A stretch of DNA of 64,000 bases from Oscillospiraceae bacterium (GTDB taxonomy: Bacteria > Bacillota > Clostridia > Oscillospirales > Ruminococcaceae): positions 1-64,000 of the forward strand of contig SVOZ01000007.1 in NCBI GenBank assembly GCA_015066115.1. Direction: 5' to 3'. Below the pieces are notes generated by a model. The model saw only the letters and a program-made list of their open reading frames with translations. It searched no databases and was not told the origin of the DNA. Shown here piece by piece: positions 5,408 through 13,215 of the stretch (its first letter is position 1; every line of letters starts with the position of its first letter). A program made the position numbers and the translations under genes.

Positions 5408-7504
5408 TTAGTCGATACGTTTGTAAATTCTAACACAGGTTGATGTGTTGTTTTCGACAAGCTCATAGTGTTCATTTATCTGCTGTGTAAATGAGGGGCA
5501 GAGATATTCCTGCAGATAGCACTGATAAATGGTTTCATAGTTTGCAAAAAATTCTTCTGCCGCCTCTTTTTCGGATGGTATCTTGGTGACAGATGCGTAG
5601 TCAATATCATCGCGTTTTCCCTGCATTGTCATATAGTATTCATACCATCCGTCAACAACATAGTCCTGGCATAGAAAAACAACAAGCGAATCGTAGCTAT
5701 AAGCATCAACGTGACCATATATAGTTTCTGCGGCACCTTTATAGTCCTGATTGTGCGGGGGAGTGTAGCTTGCGGAAATTTTTGGCATATTAGTAAATGC
5801 CAAGAACATTACAAGCAATATGCAAACAGCCTTTTTAACAAGCCCAGTCGCCTTAAAATCATTAGTGAGCCTTTTAAATGCCGACAGAACAAAACGGCCT
5901 ATCCAAACCATTCCATAGGCTGTAATGGCAATTATGCAAGGAAGAATATTTAGGAAATAACGATGTGTCCACAATGTTGCTTGCGGGCGGATAAATGTTC
6001 CGTAAGCATACAGGCAGGCAATCATAACAAAGGCAATGAACATTAACGAAAAACGCGCATCAAAGCTGGTCTTTTCTTGTTTTTTATCAAGGAACGTAAA
6101 AACAATTCCCGATACGAAAAACACCATAAGTGTAACAGTTGAGCAGAGATAAAGCAGCAGATTATAAACTGCGCTAAATGTTGGTTCAAGCTGCCAATCT
6201 GCTGTAAGGCCTAATTGCCCGAGCTGGAGGAATCTAAACATCCAGGGAATATACGAAAAACCTGCGACAATATAAGGAATGAAATCTTTCAGCTTCTTCT
6301 TTTTGCAGAAAAAATAATAGACATCTAAAAGAAATACAGCTCCGCAGAGGAAAACCCCAAAATAGTGTGTGTAGGCAAGCAGTATCATAACAAGCGAAAA
6401 TGCAACAGCATATTTTCCTGTTTTAAGGCGCTTTACATAGTAAAGCAGAAATACGGCCGAAAGCAGAGCGAGAAGAGAATTCGCTCTAAATTCCCTAACT
6501 CCGTGAACAAGAAGGGCTGTTGAAAATGCCGAAAGCACTGCAGAAGCAAATCCAACATATTTTCCGCCTATCTGCTCTCCTAAAAGTCCCGTAACATAAA
6601 CAAATGCGGCGCTAAATAATGTTGGCAACATAAGAAGCCACTTTTCGCCATACGGCACGATGTTATACCAAACATTTGCAATCAATCGGAAAATCGGAGG
6701 TGTAGTTTCTGTAACCATCAGGGTTTCATAAAGGCTTTTTCCTGTTCCGCTAAAGCCAATCTGAAACATTTCATCAAGCCACAATTCCTGCGTTTCAAGA
6801 TATGAAACCGAAACAGCAAAAAAGCCGAGAGCTATGCCGGCATACACGGCTTTTGATTTTATTTTTTCATTTTTACTCTGCGAAATTCTGCAGAAAGCAT
6901 ATATCACCAGCGCAAAAGCGCAGATAATTACACCAAATATAGCAAAACGGCCTGCCGCCTGCAAAAGCTGTCTCTTGATTCCGCTGTCCTTAAGCTCAAT
7001 CTGGCTTGTCGTGTTTGTGTCAATAACAACCTTTTGGTCCCAAAATCCAACCTGTGCAAGACCGCCCCAGACTGTTTTTTTGAAAAGCAGAGTGCGAGCC
7101 GTTCCAACAGGGACTTTAACCACTATACTATCGGTTGTTCCCTCTGGCTGACGGCTGTCGTAATGCGGGCGCCACATATAATTTTCCTCTGTTGTAAAAA
7201 ACCATTTGCCCTCAGAAATCTCGGGAAAATCCTGCTTCTTACCGCGAATCCCAACGCCGCAAAAAGAAACATCAACACCCTGAGACTGCTCATTTTTTTG
7301 GCCTAATGCAACTATTCCAACTTCATCATAAACAATTGGCATTTTTTGAACCCAAGAGTTTGCAACAAAAAGGCAAAAGATAAAAATTGCCGCAAGAATT
7401 GGCGTTGCAATTTTGCCTATTGTGTTTTTAAGGAATTTTTTGCAGATAAATATAACAAGCGCGCAAAAAAGCACCTCTAACCCAAAAAGCAACACACGAA
7501 TCAT
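5408..7504 (-). CDS. GT-C membrane glycosyltransferase (GT39/ArnT-like)
   Basis: A 698-residue polytopic protein with about 11-12 hydrophobic segments. An extracytoplasmic domain lies between the first two helices (residues ~45-180), and a second soluble domain forms the C-terminus after ~580. The GT-C hallmark acidic pair is in the loop ETQELWLDEMFQ near residue 240. Such enzymes use polyisoprenyl-phosphate sugars to modify a polymer or protein outside the membrane. The start is ATG at 7504, with GGAGG eight bases upstream; the in-frame start at 7534 lacks one. A promoter lies at 7579-7607. It leads the GT-C, GtrB, GtrA operon. The acceptor (teichoic acid, polysaccharide or protein) is unknown. 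Confidence 0.78.
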   Translation of the reverse strand: MIRVLLFGLEVLFCALVIFICKKFLKNTIGKIATPILAAIFIFCLFVANSWVQKMPIVYDEVGIVALGQKNEQSQGVDVSFCGVGIRGKKQDFPEISEGKWFFTTEENYMWRPHYDSRQPEGTTDSIVVKVPVGTARTLLFKKTVWGGLAQVGFWDQKVVIDTNTTSQIELKDSGIKRQLLQAAGRFAIFGVIICAFALVIYAFCRISQSKNEKIKSKAVYAGIALGFFAVSVSYLETQELWLDEMFQIGFSGTGKSLYETLMVTETTPPIFRLIANVWYNIVPYGEKWLLMLPTLFSAAFVYVTGLLGEQIGGKYVGFASAVLSAFSTALLVHGVREFRANSLLALLSAVFLLYYVKRLKTGKYAVAFSLVMILLAYTHYFGVFLCGAVFLLDVYYFFCKKKKLKDFIPYIVAGFSYIPWMFRFLQLGQLGLTADWQLEPTFSAVYNLLLYLCSTVTLMVFFVSGIVFTFLDKKQEKTSFDARFSLMFIAFVMIACLYAYGTFIRPQATLWTHRYFLNILPCIIAITAYGMVWIGRFVLSAFKRLTNDFKATGLVKKAVCILLVMFLAFTNMPKISASYTPPHNQDYKGAAETIYGHVDAYSYDSLVVFLCQDYVVDGWYEYYMTMQGKRDDIDYASVTKIPSEKEAAEEFFANYETIYQCYLQEYLCPSFTQQINEHYELVENNTSTCVRIYKRID

Positions 7505-7578
7505 AAAAAACCTCCATCTTTGCAAAAAGAACACTGCTGTTTTTAGCCTAAATTTTATTAAAAGGCATTATTCTCATT

Positions 7579-7607
7579 ATTATATCACCGCAGAACATTT
7601 TTTGCAA
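7579..7607 (-). promoter_or_regulatory. Promoter of the glycosylation operon
   Basis: On the minus strand TTGCAA (7602-7607) and TATAAT (7579-7584) are 17 bases apart, 75 bases ahead of the ATG at 7504. Confidence 0.65.
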
Positions 7608-7737
7608 TACAACCGGTATATAATTTAGGTTGACCATTGTAACCTCATTTTTCAGAAATATTTAAAGCGTATTGATAATGTCTATTAAAGATAGCGATGT
7701 TTGTATTATTTTTATGAGTCAAAGCTTTAAATATATG

Positions 7738-7766
7738 TTGCAGGGTGTCGGAAAATGTGGTATGCT
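7738..7766 (+). promoter_or_regulatory. Promoter of the endonuclease gene
   Basis: TTGCAG (7738-7743) and TATGCT (7761-7766) with a 17-base spacer. The rest of the 7608-7813 gap shows nothing else I can name. Confidence 0.55.
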
Positions 7767-7813
7767 ATCATTATGGCTTAATTTAAAATAATAAAAGAAA
7801 CGAGGCTCTAAAA

Positions 7814-9691
7814 ATGAGAAATAAAGCAAGGCGCTTAACATCCTTGGTTATGGCTCTTATTGTTTGCATAAGCGTGTCATTTAGTCTTAATCTGCCTGTG
7901 TATGCAGCAGAGGTCGACTATGTTTATGCCGGAAGTTACATTAAAAACTGGGGCGTCAGAGGCGAGGATGCTGATTTCCTTTCTCCCAATGCCGAAAAAT
8001 TTTACAAGGACAACAACACCTCTTACAAGGCACTTTCATCCCTTCAGGGAAGCTATAATCGTGACAAGGTTCCCACAAGTGATCTTTACAAAGAGCTCCA
8101 AAAGCTTATGAAATCAAATCACTCGCACATAACCGACTATGGTGAAACAAGATATCTTTATCCCTACACCGATTGTCAGAATAGCGCAAAAACAAGCGAT
8201 AAGATTTCGTCATTTTATTCAGGAGTAGAAATAGGTCCAACCTGGGATTCTGGAAAAACCTGGAACCGCGAGCACACCTGGCCTAACAGCAAGGGTCTTG
8301 CCGGAGACGATGAAAACGACATTATGATGCTCAGGCCGACGGCAAGCAGCGAAAACTCGAGCCGCGGCAACTTAGCCTACGGCGAAAGCTCTTCCTTTTA
8401 TGATCCTAACAAGGAGTCGGGCGGAAAATACGATGTTCGCGGCGATGTTGCAAGAATTATACTCTATCAATATGTCCGTTGGGGCAACACAGGTTATATG
8501 TGGAGCTCAGGAAACGGCAGATACGGCGTTATAGAAAGCAGAGAAATTCTGCTTAAATGGATGGAGCTGGACCCTGTTGACACCTGGGAGCTTGGCAGAA
8601 ACGATTCTGTTGAGTCAATAACAGGAACACGAAATGTTTTTGTTGACTTCCCCGAGCTTGCATTTATTATGTTTGGTGAGGTAGTTCCAAGCAATTACAC
8701 CACTCCCTCGGGAAATGCGGGATTTAAAATTACCGCAACCTCAAGTAACTCCAAGTGGGGCAAGGTTACGGTTAAGGGCAACACAATAAGCGCGGTTGCC
8801 ACCACAGGATATGAGGCTACAGGCTACACCATTACAAGCGGCAGGGCCAAGGTGACTCGCAAGGGAGATTCCTTTATTGTTGAGCCCGCGACCGATGTAA
8901 GCATCAAGATAAACTTCTCTCAGCGCCTTGATAACGTTGTTAAGTTCTCAGAAAACGGCGAGATCACCGGCAGCGAGGCTACATACAGCGGCGGAAGCAT
9001 TAAGCTGCCCTCTAACAAAGCGGCCGTTGCTTCGGGCAAAAAATTTGTCGGTTGGGTGACATCTACCGTTAAGGAGACCACCTCTAAGCCGAAGTTTTAT
9101 GCCGCAGGAAGCCAGTTTGCCGCTAACGAGAGCGACGTTTTATATGCTCTGTACTCACGCACCGAGGGCGGCAAGATCTACTATTTCACGTCCTACATCT
9201 CTCAATCGGCAAAGCCTGATCCAAACATAAGTTCTAAGCCTAATTCAAATACAAGTTCCAAGCCGATTTCCAATCCCTCGACCTGCAAGCACCCAAATGC
9301 AGAGAAAATAGACAAGATCAATCCCACCTGCACAAGCGAGGGACACACCGAAGGAGTTTACTGCTCCGATTGCCAGACATATTTAAGCGGCGGAAAGGTT
9401 ATTTCGATGATAGAGCACCGCTTTGCAGGTGATTGTGCTACTTTTTGTGCGCTTTGTAAGGCGCAAAGACAGGCTGCGGTCGAGCACAAATTTGATTTGC
9501 ACGGCGTTTGCACCGTTTGCAACGAGGAGCTTATCTCGGGCGATGTTAGCGACTTAGAAAATGAGCCGCAGATAAATAACGATTCGGGCTCTTACATATG
9601 GATAATCGTAGCGGTCGCGGCAGTTTTAGTAATCGGCGGCGGCGCCGCTGTGGCGATTATGATCCTTAAGAAAAAGGGTAAAGACGAATAA
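7814..9691 (+). CDS. Surface-anchored endonuclease I family nuclease
   Basis: A 625-residue secreted protein. A signal peptide spans residues 1-32 (MRNKARR, hydrophobic core, cut near VYAAE). The catalytic domain, about 35-295, is of the endonuclease I/NucM/BSn family, with the signature NREHTWPNSKG at 151-161, where His154 is the expected general base. Next comes an all-beta stretch (~300-370), then a Listeria-Bacteroides B-repeat (KKFVGWVTS...VLYALYS, ~410-455). A Pro/Ser linker (~475-495) follows, then a Cys-rich tail with CxxC pairs (~495-580). A C-terminal membrane helix (WIIVAVAAVLVIGGG) and a KKKGKDE tail anchor it, with no LPXTG motif. It likely degrades external DNA or RNA for nutrients. 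Monocistronic. Confidence 0.87.
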   Translation: MRNKARRLTSLVMALIVCISVSFSLNLPVYAAEVDYVYAGSYIKNWGVRGEDADFLSPNAEKFYKDNNTSYKALSSLQGSYNRDKVPTSDLYKELQKLMKSNHSHITDYGETRYLYPYTDCQNSAKTSDKISSFYSGVEIGPTWDSGKTWNREHTWPNSKGLAGDDENDIMMLRPTASSENSSRGNLAYGESSSFYDPNKESGGKYDVRGDVARIILYQYVRWGNTGYMWSSGNGRYGVIESREILLKWMELDPVDTWELGRNDSVESITGTRNVFVDFPELAFIMFGEVVPSNYTTPSGNAGFKITATSSNSKWGKVTVKGNTISAVATTGYEATGYTITSGRAKVTRKGDSFIVEPATDVSIKINFSQRLDNVVKFSENGEITGSEATYSGGSIKLPSNKAAVASGKKFVGWVTSTVKETTSKPKFYAAGSQFAANESDVLYALYSRTEGGKIYYFTSYISQSAKPDPNISSKPNSNTSSKPISNPSTCKHPNAEKIDKINPTCTSEGHTEGVYCSDCQTYLSGGKVISMIEHRFAGDCATFCALCKAQRQAAVEHKFDLHGVCTVCNEELISGDVSDLENEPQINNDSGSYIWIIVAVAAVLVIGGGAAVAIMILKKKGKDE

Positions 9692-9699
9692 GCCTTTTT

Positions 9700-9728
9700 A
9701 AAAAGCGAGGGATTTTCCCTCGCTTTTA
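9700..9728 (+). terminator. Intrinsic terminator
   Basis: AAAAAGCGAGGG, a five-base loop, then CCCTCGCTTTTA. The same hairpin ends the next two genes at 10665-10692 and 11454-11482. Confidence 0.85.
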
Positions 9729-9828
9729 CTATGGTTATTTTGTAGGGTTGATTTACAAATCGTCCCTACATAAATTCTAAAATTGTGATACTATCCTTAG
9801 TTAAAGCTACAAATTTATACTGCCTGAA

Positions 9829-9857
9829 TTTACTTTTTAGACTGGGTGTGGTATAAT
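9829..9857 (+). promoter_or_regulatory. Promoter of the TauE/SafE gene
   Basis: TTTACT (9829-9834) and TATAAT (9852-9857), spacer 17. The -10 overlaps an in-frame GTG at 9846, which excludes that codon as the start. Confidence 0.7.
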
Positions 9858-9878
9858 AAGCACGTTGAGGTGATTTTC

Positions 9879-10658
9879 TTGAACGTTTGGTTTGTTTTGA
9901 TTATAACATTTTTAGCGGGTGCAGGCGCAGGTATCGGCACAGGCTTTGCAGGTATGAGCGCCGCCGCAGTTATCAGCCCGATGCTCATAACCTTTTTAGG
10001 TTTAGAGCCTTACGAGGCGGTGGGCATTGCCCTTGCAAGCGATGTGCTTGCAAGCGGTGTTTCGGCCTACACATACAAGAAAAACAACAACATAGACATT
10101 AAAAACGGTCTTTTAATGATGAGCATGGTGCTTTTGTTCACCATTGTTGGCAGTTATGTTTCGAGCATTGTTCCGGCGCAAACTATGGGCGGATTCAGCA
10201 CCTTTATGACCTTGATTTTAGGCATTAAATTTATTGCAAAGCCTGTTATGACAACAAAGCAGGATATGGCGGCAGTAAGCCGTCGCAAGCAAATTTTAGG
10301 TTCAATAATAAGCGGAGTAGCGGTCGGTTTTATTTGCGGCTTTGTTGGCGCAGGTGGCGGCATGATGATGCTTATTATTTTAACCGGCATTTTAGGTTAC
10401 GAGCTTAAAACTGCGGTTGGCACCAGTGTGTTTATTATGACATTTACGGCACTCACGGGAGCGGTATCGCACTTTTCGTTTGGCACGGCGCCAAATCTAC
10501 TTGTTATGGCTTTATGCATTATTTTCACATTTATCTGGGCGCGAATTGCCGCGCTTTTTGCAAATAAAGCAAGCCCCAAAACCCTTAACCGTGCCGTTGG
10601 TGTTGTTCTTGTAATTTTAGGGGTTGTCATTCTTGGATTTGAATATTTAGTAAAATAA
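9879..10658 (+). CDS. TauE/SafE (TSUP) family permease
   Basis: A 259-residue protein with about eight hydrophobic helices in two repeats. Each repeat begins with a glycine-rich motif: AGAGAGIGTGFAGMSAAAV near residue 15 and GFICGFVGAGGGMMMLIIL near 160. These paired G-rich segments define the sulfite exporter TauE/SafE family, which moves small organosulfur or sulfite anions. The substrate here is unknown. I choose TTG at 9879 because GAGGTGAT sits correctly upstream; the longer frame from GTG 9846 would begin within the promoter -10. Monocistronic. Confidence 0.82.
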   Translation: MNVWFVLIITFLAGAGAGIGTGFAGMSAAAVISPMLITFLGLEPYEAVGIALASDVLASGVSAYTYKKNNNIDIKNGLLMMSMVLLFTIVGSYVSSIVPAQTMGGFSTFMTLILGIKFIAKPVMTTKQDMAAVSRRKQILGSIISGVAVGFICGFVGAGGGMMMLIILTGILGYELKTAVGTSVFIMTFTALTGAVSHFSFGTAPNLLVMALCIIFTFIWARIAALFANKASPKTLNRAVGVVLVILGVVILGFEYLVK

Positions 10659-10664
10659 ACCTTA

Positions 10665-10692
10665 AAAAGCGAGGGGTTTTCCCTCGCTTTTA
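10665..10692 (+). terminator. Intrinsic terminator
   Basis: AAAAAGCGAGGG, short loop, CCCTCGCTTTTA. Nearly identical to the hairpins after the neighbouring genes. Confidence 0.85.
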
Positions 10693-10718
10693 GTTTTGCA
10701 ACGGACAGTTTTATATCC

Positions 10719-10746
10719 TTGCTTTTTAAGTCAAGTGTGTTATAAT
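10719..10746 (+). promoter_or_regulatory. Promoter of the 229-residue unknown protein
   Basis: TTGCTT (10719-10724) and TATAAT (10741-10746), spacer 16, followed by SD GGCGGTGA and ATG at 10766. Confidence 0.65.
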
Positions 10747-10765
10747 TTAATGTGGCGGTGACTTT

Positions 10766-11455
10766 ATGAAAATTATATTTATGTTAAAAGAAAGCATATT
10801 TGACTGCAAACTGCAAATAACCGATTTGCAGGGCAGCCGTTATTATCTGATTTCGCCCTTTAGTGAAAACGATATAAGTCAGCAATATCTAACTATAGAT
10901 ATATACGGAACCGAGTTTGATCTAACTCTCACGCCGTTAATGCCCGACATAAATTCGGCATTGGATGAAATTGAGGAAAATAGTTGGCTGGATAAGCTTG
11001 CCAAAAATGCAGGCAAGCTTTTAGGCAAGTCACTTGATAAGATTCTTTTAAGGGTAGGCTGTACATATCATATTCAGGATGCACAACAAGGCGACCGTTT
11101 GGATATTACTATGCAGGGTTATCCTTTTGGCACTTTTGATCGTTTTGGTTTGTTAGAGTTGTTGCCTATGATATATTTTTTCTTTGAAGTATCGAGCTTT
11201 AATAAGCGATTTAAACCGCTGAAGGCTTTTGAAACAAACCGAAAGGACGTTATAAAGGCCTCAAGGGTTCTGGCGCTGTCTATGTCGCTTGGAAACAGCA
11301 TTTTAGCTCCGTTTTCATATATGATCCAGATGAGCAGAATTAAGCGTTTATCCAAAAACAGAAAAATTTTTAGGGTCATTTCTAAATTTCACAATATGAG
11401 CGATGCCGAGCGTAAAAAGTTTGAAGAAAAGATAGATAAGCTTGTAGATTGGTAA
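10766..11455 (+). CDS. Unknown protein, 229 residues
   Basis: Not recognised. The first 80 residues alternate hydrophobic and polar residues as in a beta domain. Residues 82-98 (LAKNAGKLLGKSLDKILL) form an amphipathic helix. A hydrophobic stretch occurs near 126-142 (LLELLPMIYFFFEVSSF) and a basic helical C-terminus follows. There is no signal peptide, so it may be a peripheral or single-pass membrane protein. The ATG at 10766 is supported by SD and promoter. Its stop codon lies at the base of its terminator. The ORF looks genuine, with its own transcription unit, but no function is offered. Confidence 0.55.
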   Translation: MKIIFMLKESIFDCKLQITDLQGSRYYLISPFSENDISQQYLTIDIYGTEFDLTLTPLMPDINSALDEIEENSWLDKLAKNAGKLLGKSLDKILLRVGCTYHIQDAQQGDRLDITMQGYPFGTFDRFGLLELLPMIYFFFEVSSFNKRFKPLKAFETNRKDVIKASRVLALSMSLGNSILAPFSYMIQMSRIKRLSKNRKIFRVISKFHNMSDAERKKFEEKIDKLVDW

Positions 11456-11482
11456 AAAGCGAGGGATTTTCCCTCGCTTTTA
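11454..11482 (+). terminator. Intrinsic terminator overlapping the stop codon
   Basis: AAAAAGCGAGGG, five-base loop, CCCTCGCTTTTA. The TAA stop at 11453-11455 runs into its left arm. It is the third near-identical terminator in 1.8 kb. Confidence 0.85.
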
Positions 11483-11512
11483 GTTTTGTGTTTATGTTGT
11501 TTTGATTTAAGT

Positions 11513-12439
11513 TTAGACAGCGGCAAGAATATGTAAATTGCGGATACTAATATCCTTTATTAAGTTATTTACAGTCTGCGCACAGGTCTGCACATCGCCG
11601 CCCTGGCTTTTTACAAGCCCCGTCACTTTAAGCTGTGCTAAGATGCTTGCACATACTTCTTCAATTATCCTTGCCTTGTTTTCCGCCTCGTCAGCAGAGT
11701 TACCGCTCGAGATGAGATATTCAAGAGGCTGTGAAAGCTCTGAGAGGCATTTAAGCTCATTAAGGGCGCAAAAGCTCCATTTATAATAAGGCGCGTAGGT
11801 TTTATTTAAAAGGAAGATTGCGCTAAGCGCGCTTTTTACAAACTCGAAAACGGCCATTTGTGCGGCGGCGCTGTCTTTTCTTTCAATGCACCTACTATAG
11901 TTATACCGACCTGCCTGACCCATTAAAAAGAGGTTTCCTGCAAGCTTTTTAAGCCTTATATCCTCGGGGAAATAACTGAGCCTTTTTCTTATCTCGGTGA
12001 AAAGACCGTAGTTGTCAAAAAAGACCTCGCCATTTGTCGCCTCTTTAAGCGAATATTCGGGGACGGAAAACCAGTCGCTGAGAGAAAGCTCGCCGTTGCG
12101 GCGGCCTGTTTTTGCCTCAAAAAAGTCGCCGATTCTGATTACGCCGTGTCTGCCCGTGTTAACTGTGCTTCTCTCAAAGCCTAAAAAGGCGCGCGGAAGC
12201 TTTGAATAGGCTCTTTCAAGCTCAAAACAGGTTTTAGAGTCTATTTCATCGGGCACAAAAACGCAAAATGCGGGCTCAAAATCGTGGTCTTGGGAAACCT
12301 CATCATCAAACCCGAGGCATTCCGAGCCGCTACCGACAAGACCCACTGCAAGATAAGGCAAAGCAGAGTCAAACTGCTCGTTAAGCATAGGTGCGCCGCA
12401 CTCAATATAAAATTTTCTTGACAAATCAAGACCCTTCAT
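11513..12439 (-). CDS. DUF4037 domain protein (nucleotidyltransferase-like)
   Basis: A 308-residue protein. Residues 30-60 hold the family hallmark VGLVGSGSECLGFDDEVS followed by QDHDFEP, resembling the GS...DxD core of polymerase-beta type nucleotidyltransferases. A helical C-terminal half (~170-300) follows. No reaction has been established for DUF4037 to my knowledge. I start it at ATG 12439 (MKGLDLSRKFY), giving a 14-base overlap with the upstream TPR gene and an AGAGGA SD inside that gene; the open frame extends to 12565 without an SD. The overlap indicates translational coupling with the TPR protein, and the two probably act together. Confidence 0.72.
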   Translation of the reverse strand: MKGLDLSRKFYIECGAPMLNEQFDSALPYLAVGLVGSGSECLGFDDEVSQDHDFEPAFCVFVPDEIDSKTCFELERAYSKLPRAFLGFERSTVNTGRHGVIRIGDFFEAKTGRRNGELSLSDWFSVPEYSLKEATNGEVFFDNYGLFTEIRKRLSYFPEDIRLKKLAGNLFLMGQAGRYNYSRCIERKDSAAAQMAVFEFVKSALSAIFLLNKTYAPYYKWSFCALNELKCLSELSQPLEYLISSGNSADEAENKARIIEEVCASILAQLKVTGLVKSQGGDVQTCAQTVNNLIKDISIRNLHILAAV

Positions 12440-13184
12440 ATATCCTCTCATACCTCTTTTTAAGCTCGTTTTGATATGCAAAATATCCGTAATAGCCAAA
12501 AACCGTGGCGCATTTTTCGCAGACAAAGGCATAGTTTCCGTCGGCTTGATTTTGGCAGCTGTCAAGAAGCTCCATCGCCCTTTCTACACAAGCAGAAATT
12601 ATCTTTTCGCCCTCTTCTAAACCATACTGCATTTCGGCGGCTGTTGCCATATTAAGATAGGTTATCGCCTGCTCAGGCTCTTTGCCATAGATTTTTTTCA
12701 TAATCGAAATTGCCTTTTTGTAAAAGTCATTCGCCTCATCATAACGCTTTAAATCAACAAGCGCCAGAGCCATATTGTTATAGAGTCCGCCGAGTCTGTC
12801 GTCCTTTGAGAGATTTTTTTCATAAATTTCCTTTGCCTTTTCAAAAAGAGGCATTGACCTGTCTGCCATTTCAAATGCCTTGTAAACTGTTGCGCAATTT
12901 AAATAGGTTGTAGCTGCGCCGACATTTTCCTCAATACCCAGTTTGTTCACAAGACCGAGTGCATTTTCGGCAAATGAGAGAGCCTCCTCTTTTTGCAAAA
13001 GCTTTCGGCAAAGCCCCATAAGCTCATTATTTAAAAGAAGGGCGTTTTTTAAATCCCCTATACCATTTGCCTCTTTAAGCCAATACAAAAGATGGGCTTT
13101 TGCCGAGGAATAGTCATTTCTTGAAAGAAGCTCATCAAGCTTTTGGATAACCCTTTGGGAAGAAATTTTTCCATTCTCTACCAT
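12426..13184 (-). CDS. Tetratricopeptide repeat protein
   Basis: A 252-residue soluble, helical protein with about five TPR-like helical pairs. The clearest are around residues 125-165 (LGGLYNNMALALVDLKRYDEA, then FYKKAISIMKKIYG) and 170-205. TPRs are protein-binding scaffolds. It overlaps the DUF4037 gene by 14 bases, so it is the likely partner. The start ATG at 13184 is preceded by AAGGAGGTG. Confidence 0.75.
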   Translation of the reverse strand: MVENGKISSQRVIQKLDELLSRNDYSSAKAHLLYWLKEANGIGDLKNALLLNNELMGLCRKLLQKEEALSFAENALGLVNKLGIEENVGAATTYLNCATVYKAFEMADRSMPLFEKAKEIYEKNLSKDDRLGGLYNNMALALVDLKRYDEANDFYKKAISIMKKIYGKEPEQAITYLNMATAAEMQYGLEEGEKIISACVERAMELLDSCQNQADGNYAFVCEKCATVFGYYGYFAYQNELKKRYERIYEGS

Positions 13185-13215
13185 AAACGCACCTCCTTAC
13201 GCCTGTATCGCTTTT

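Noticed and set aside
9846..9878. Upstream GTG start for the TauE/SafE gene
   Set aside because: The codons overlap the -10 TATAAT; TTG at 9879 has the SD.
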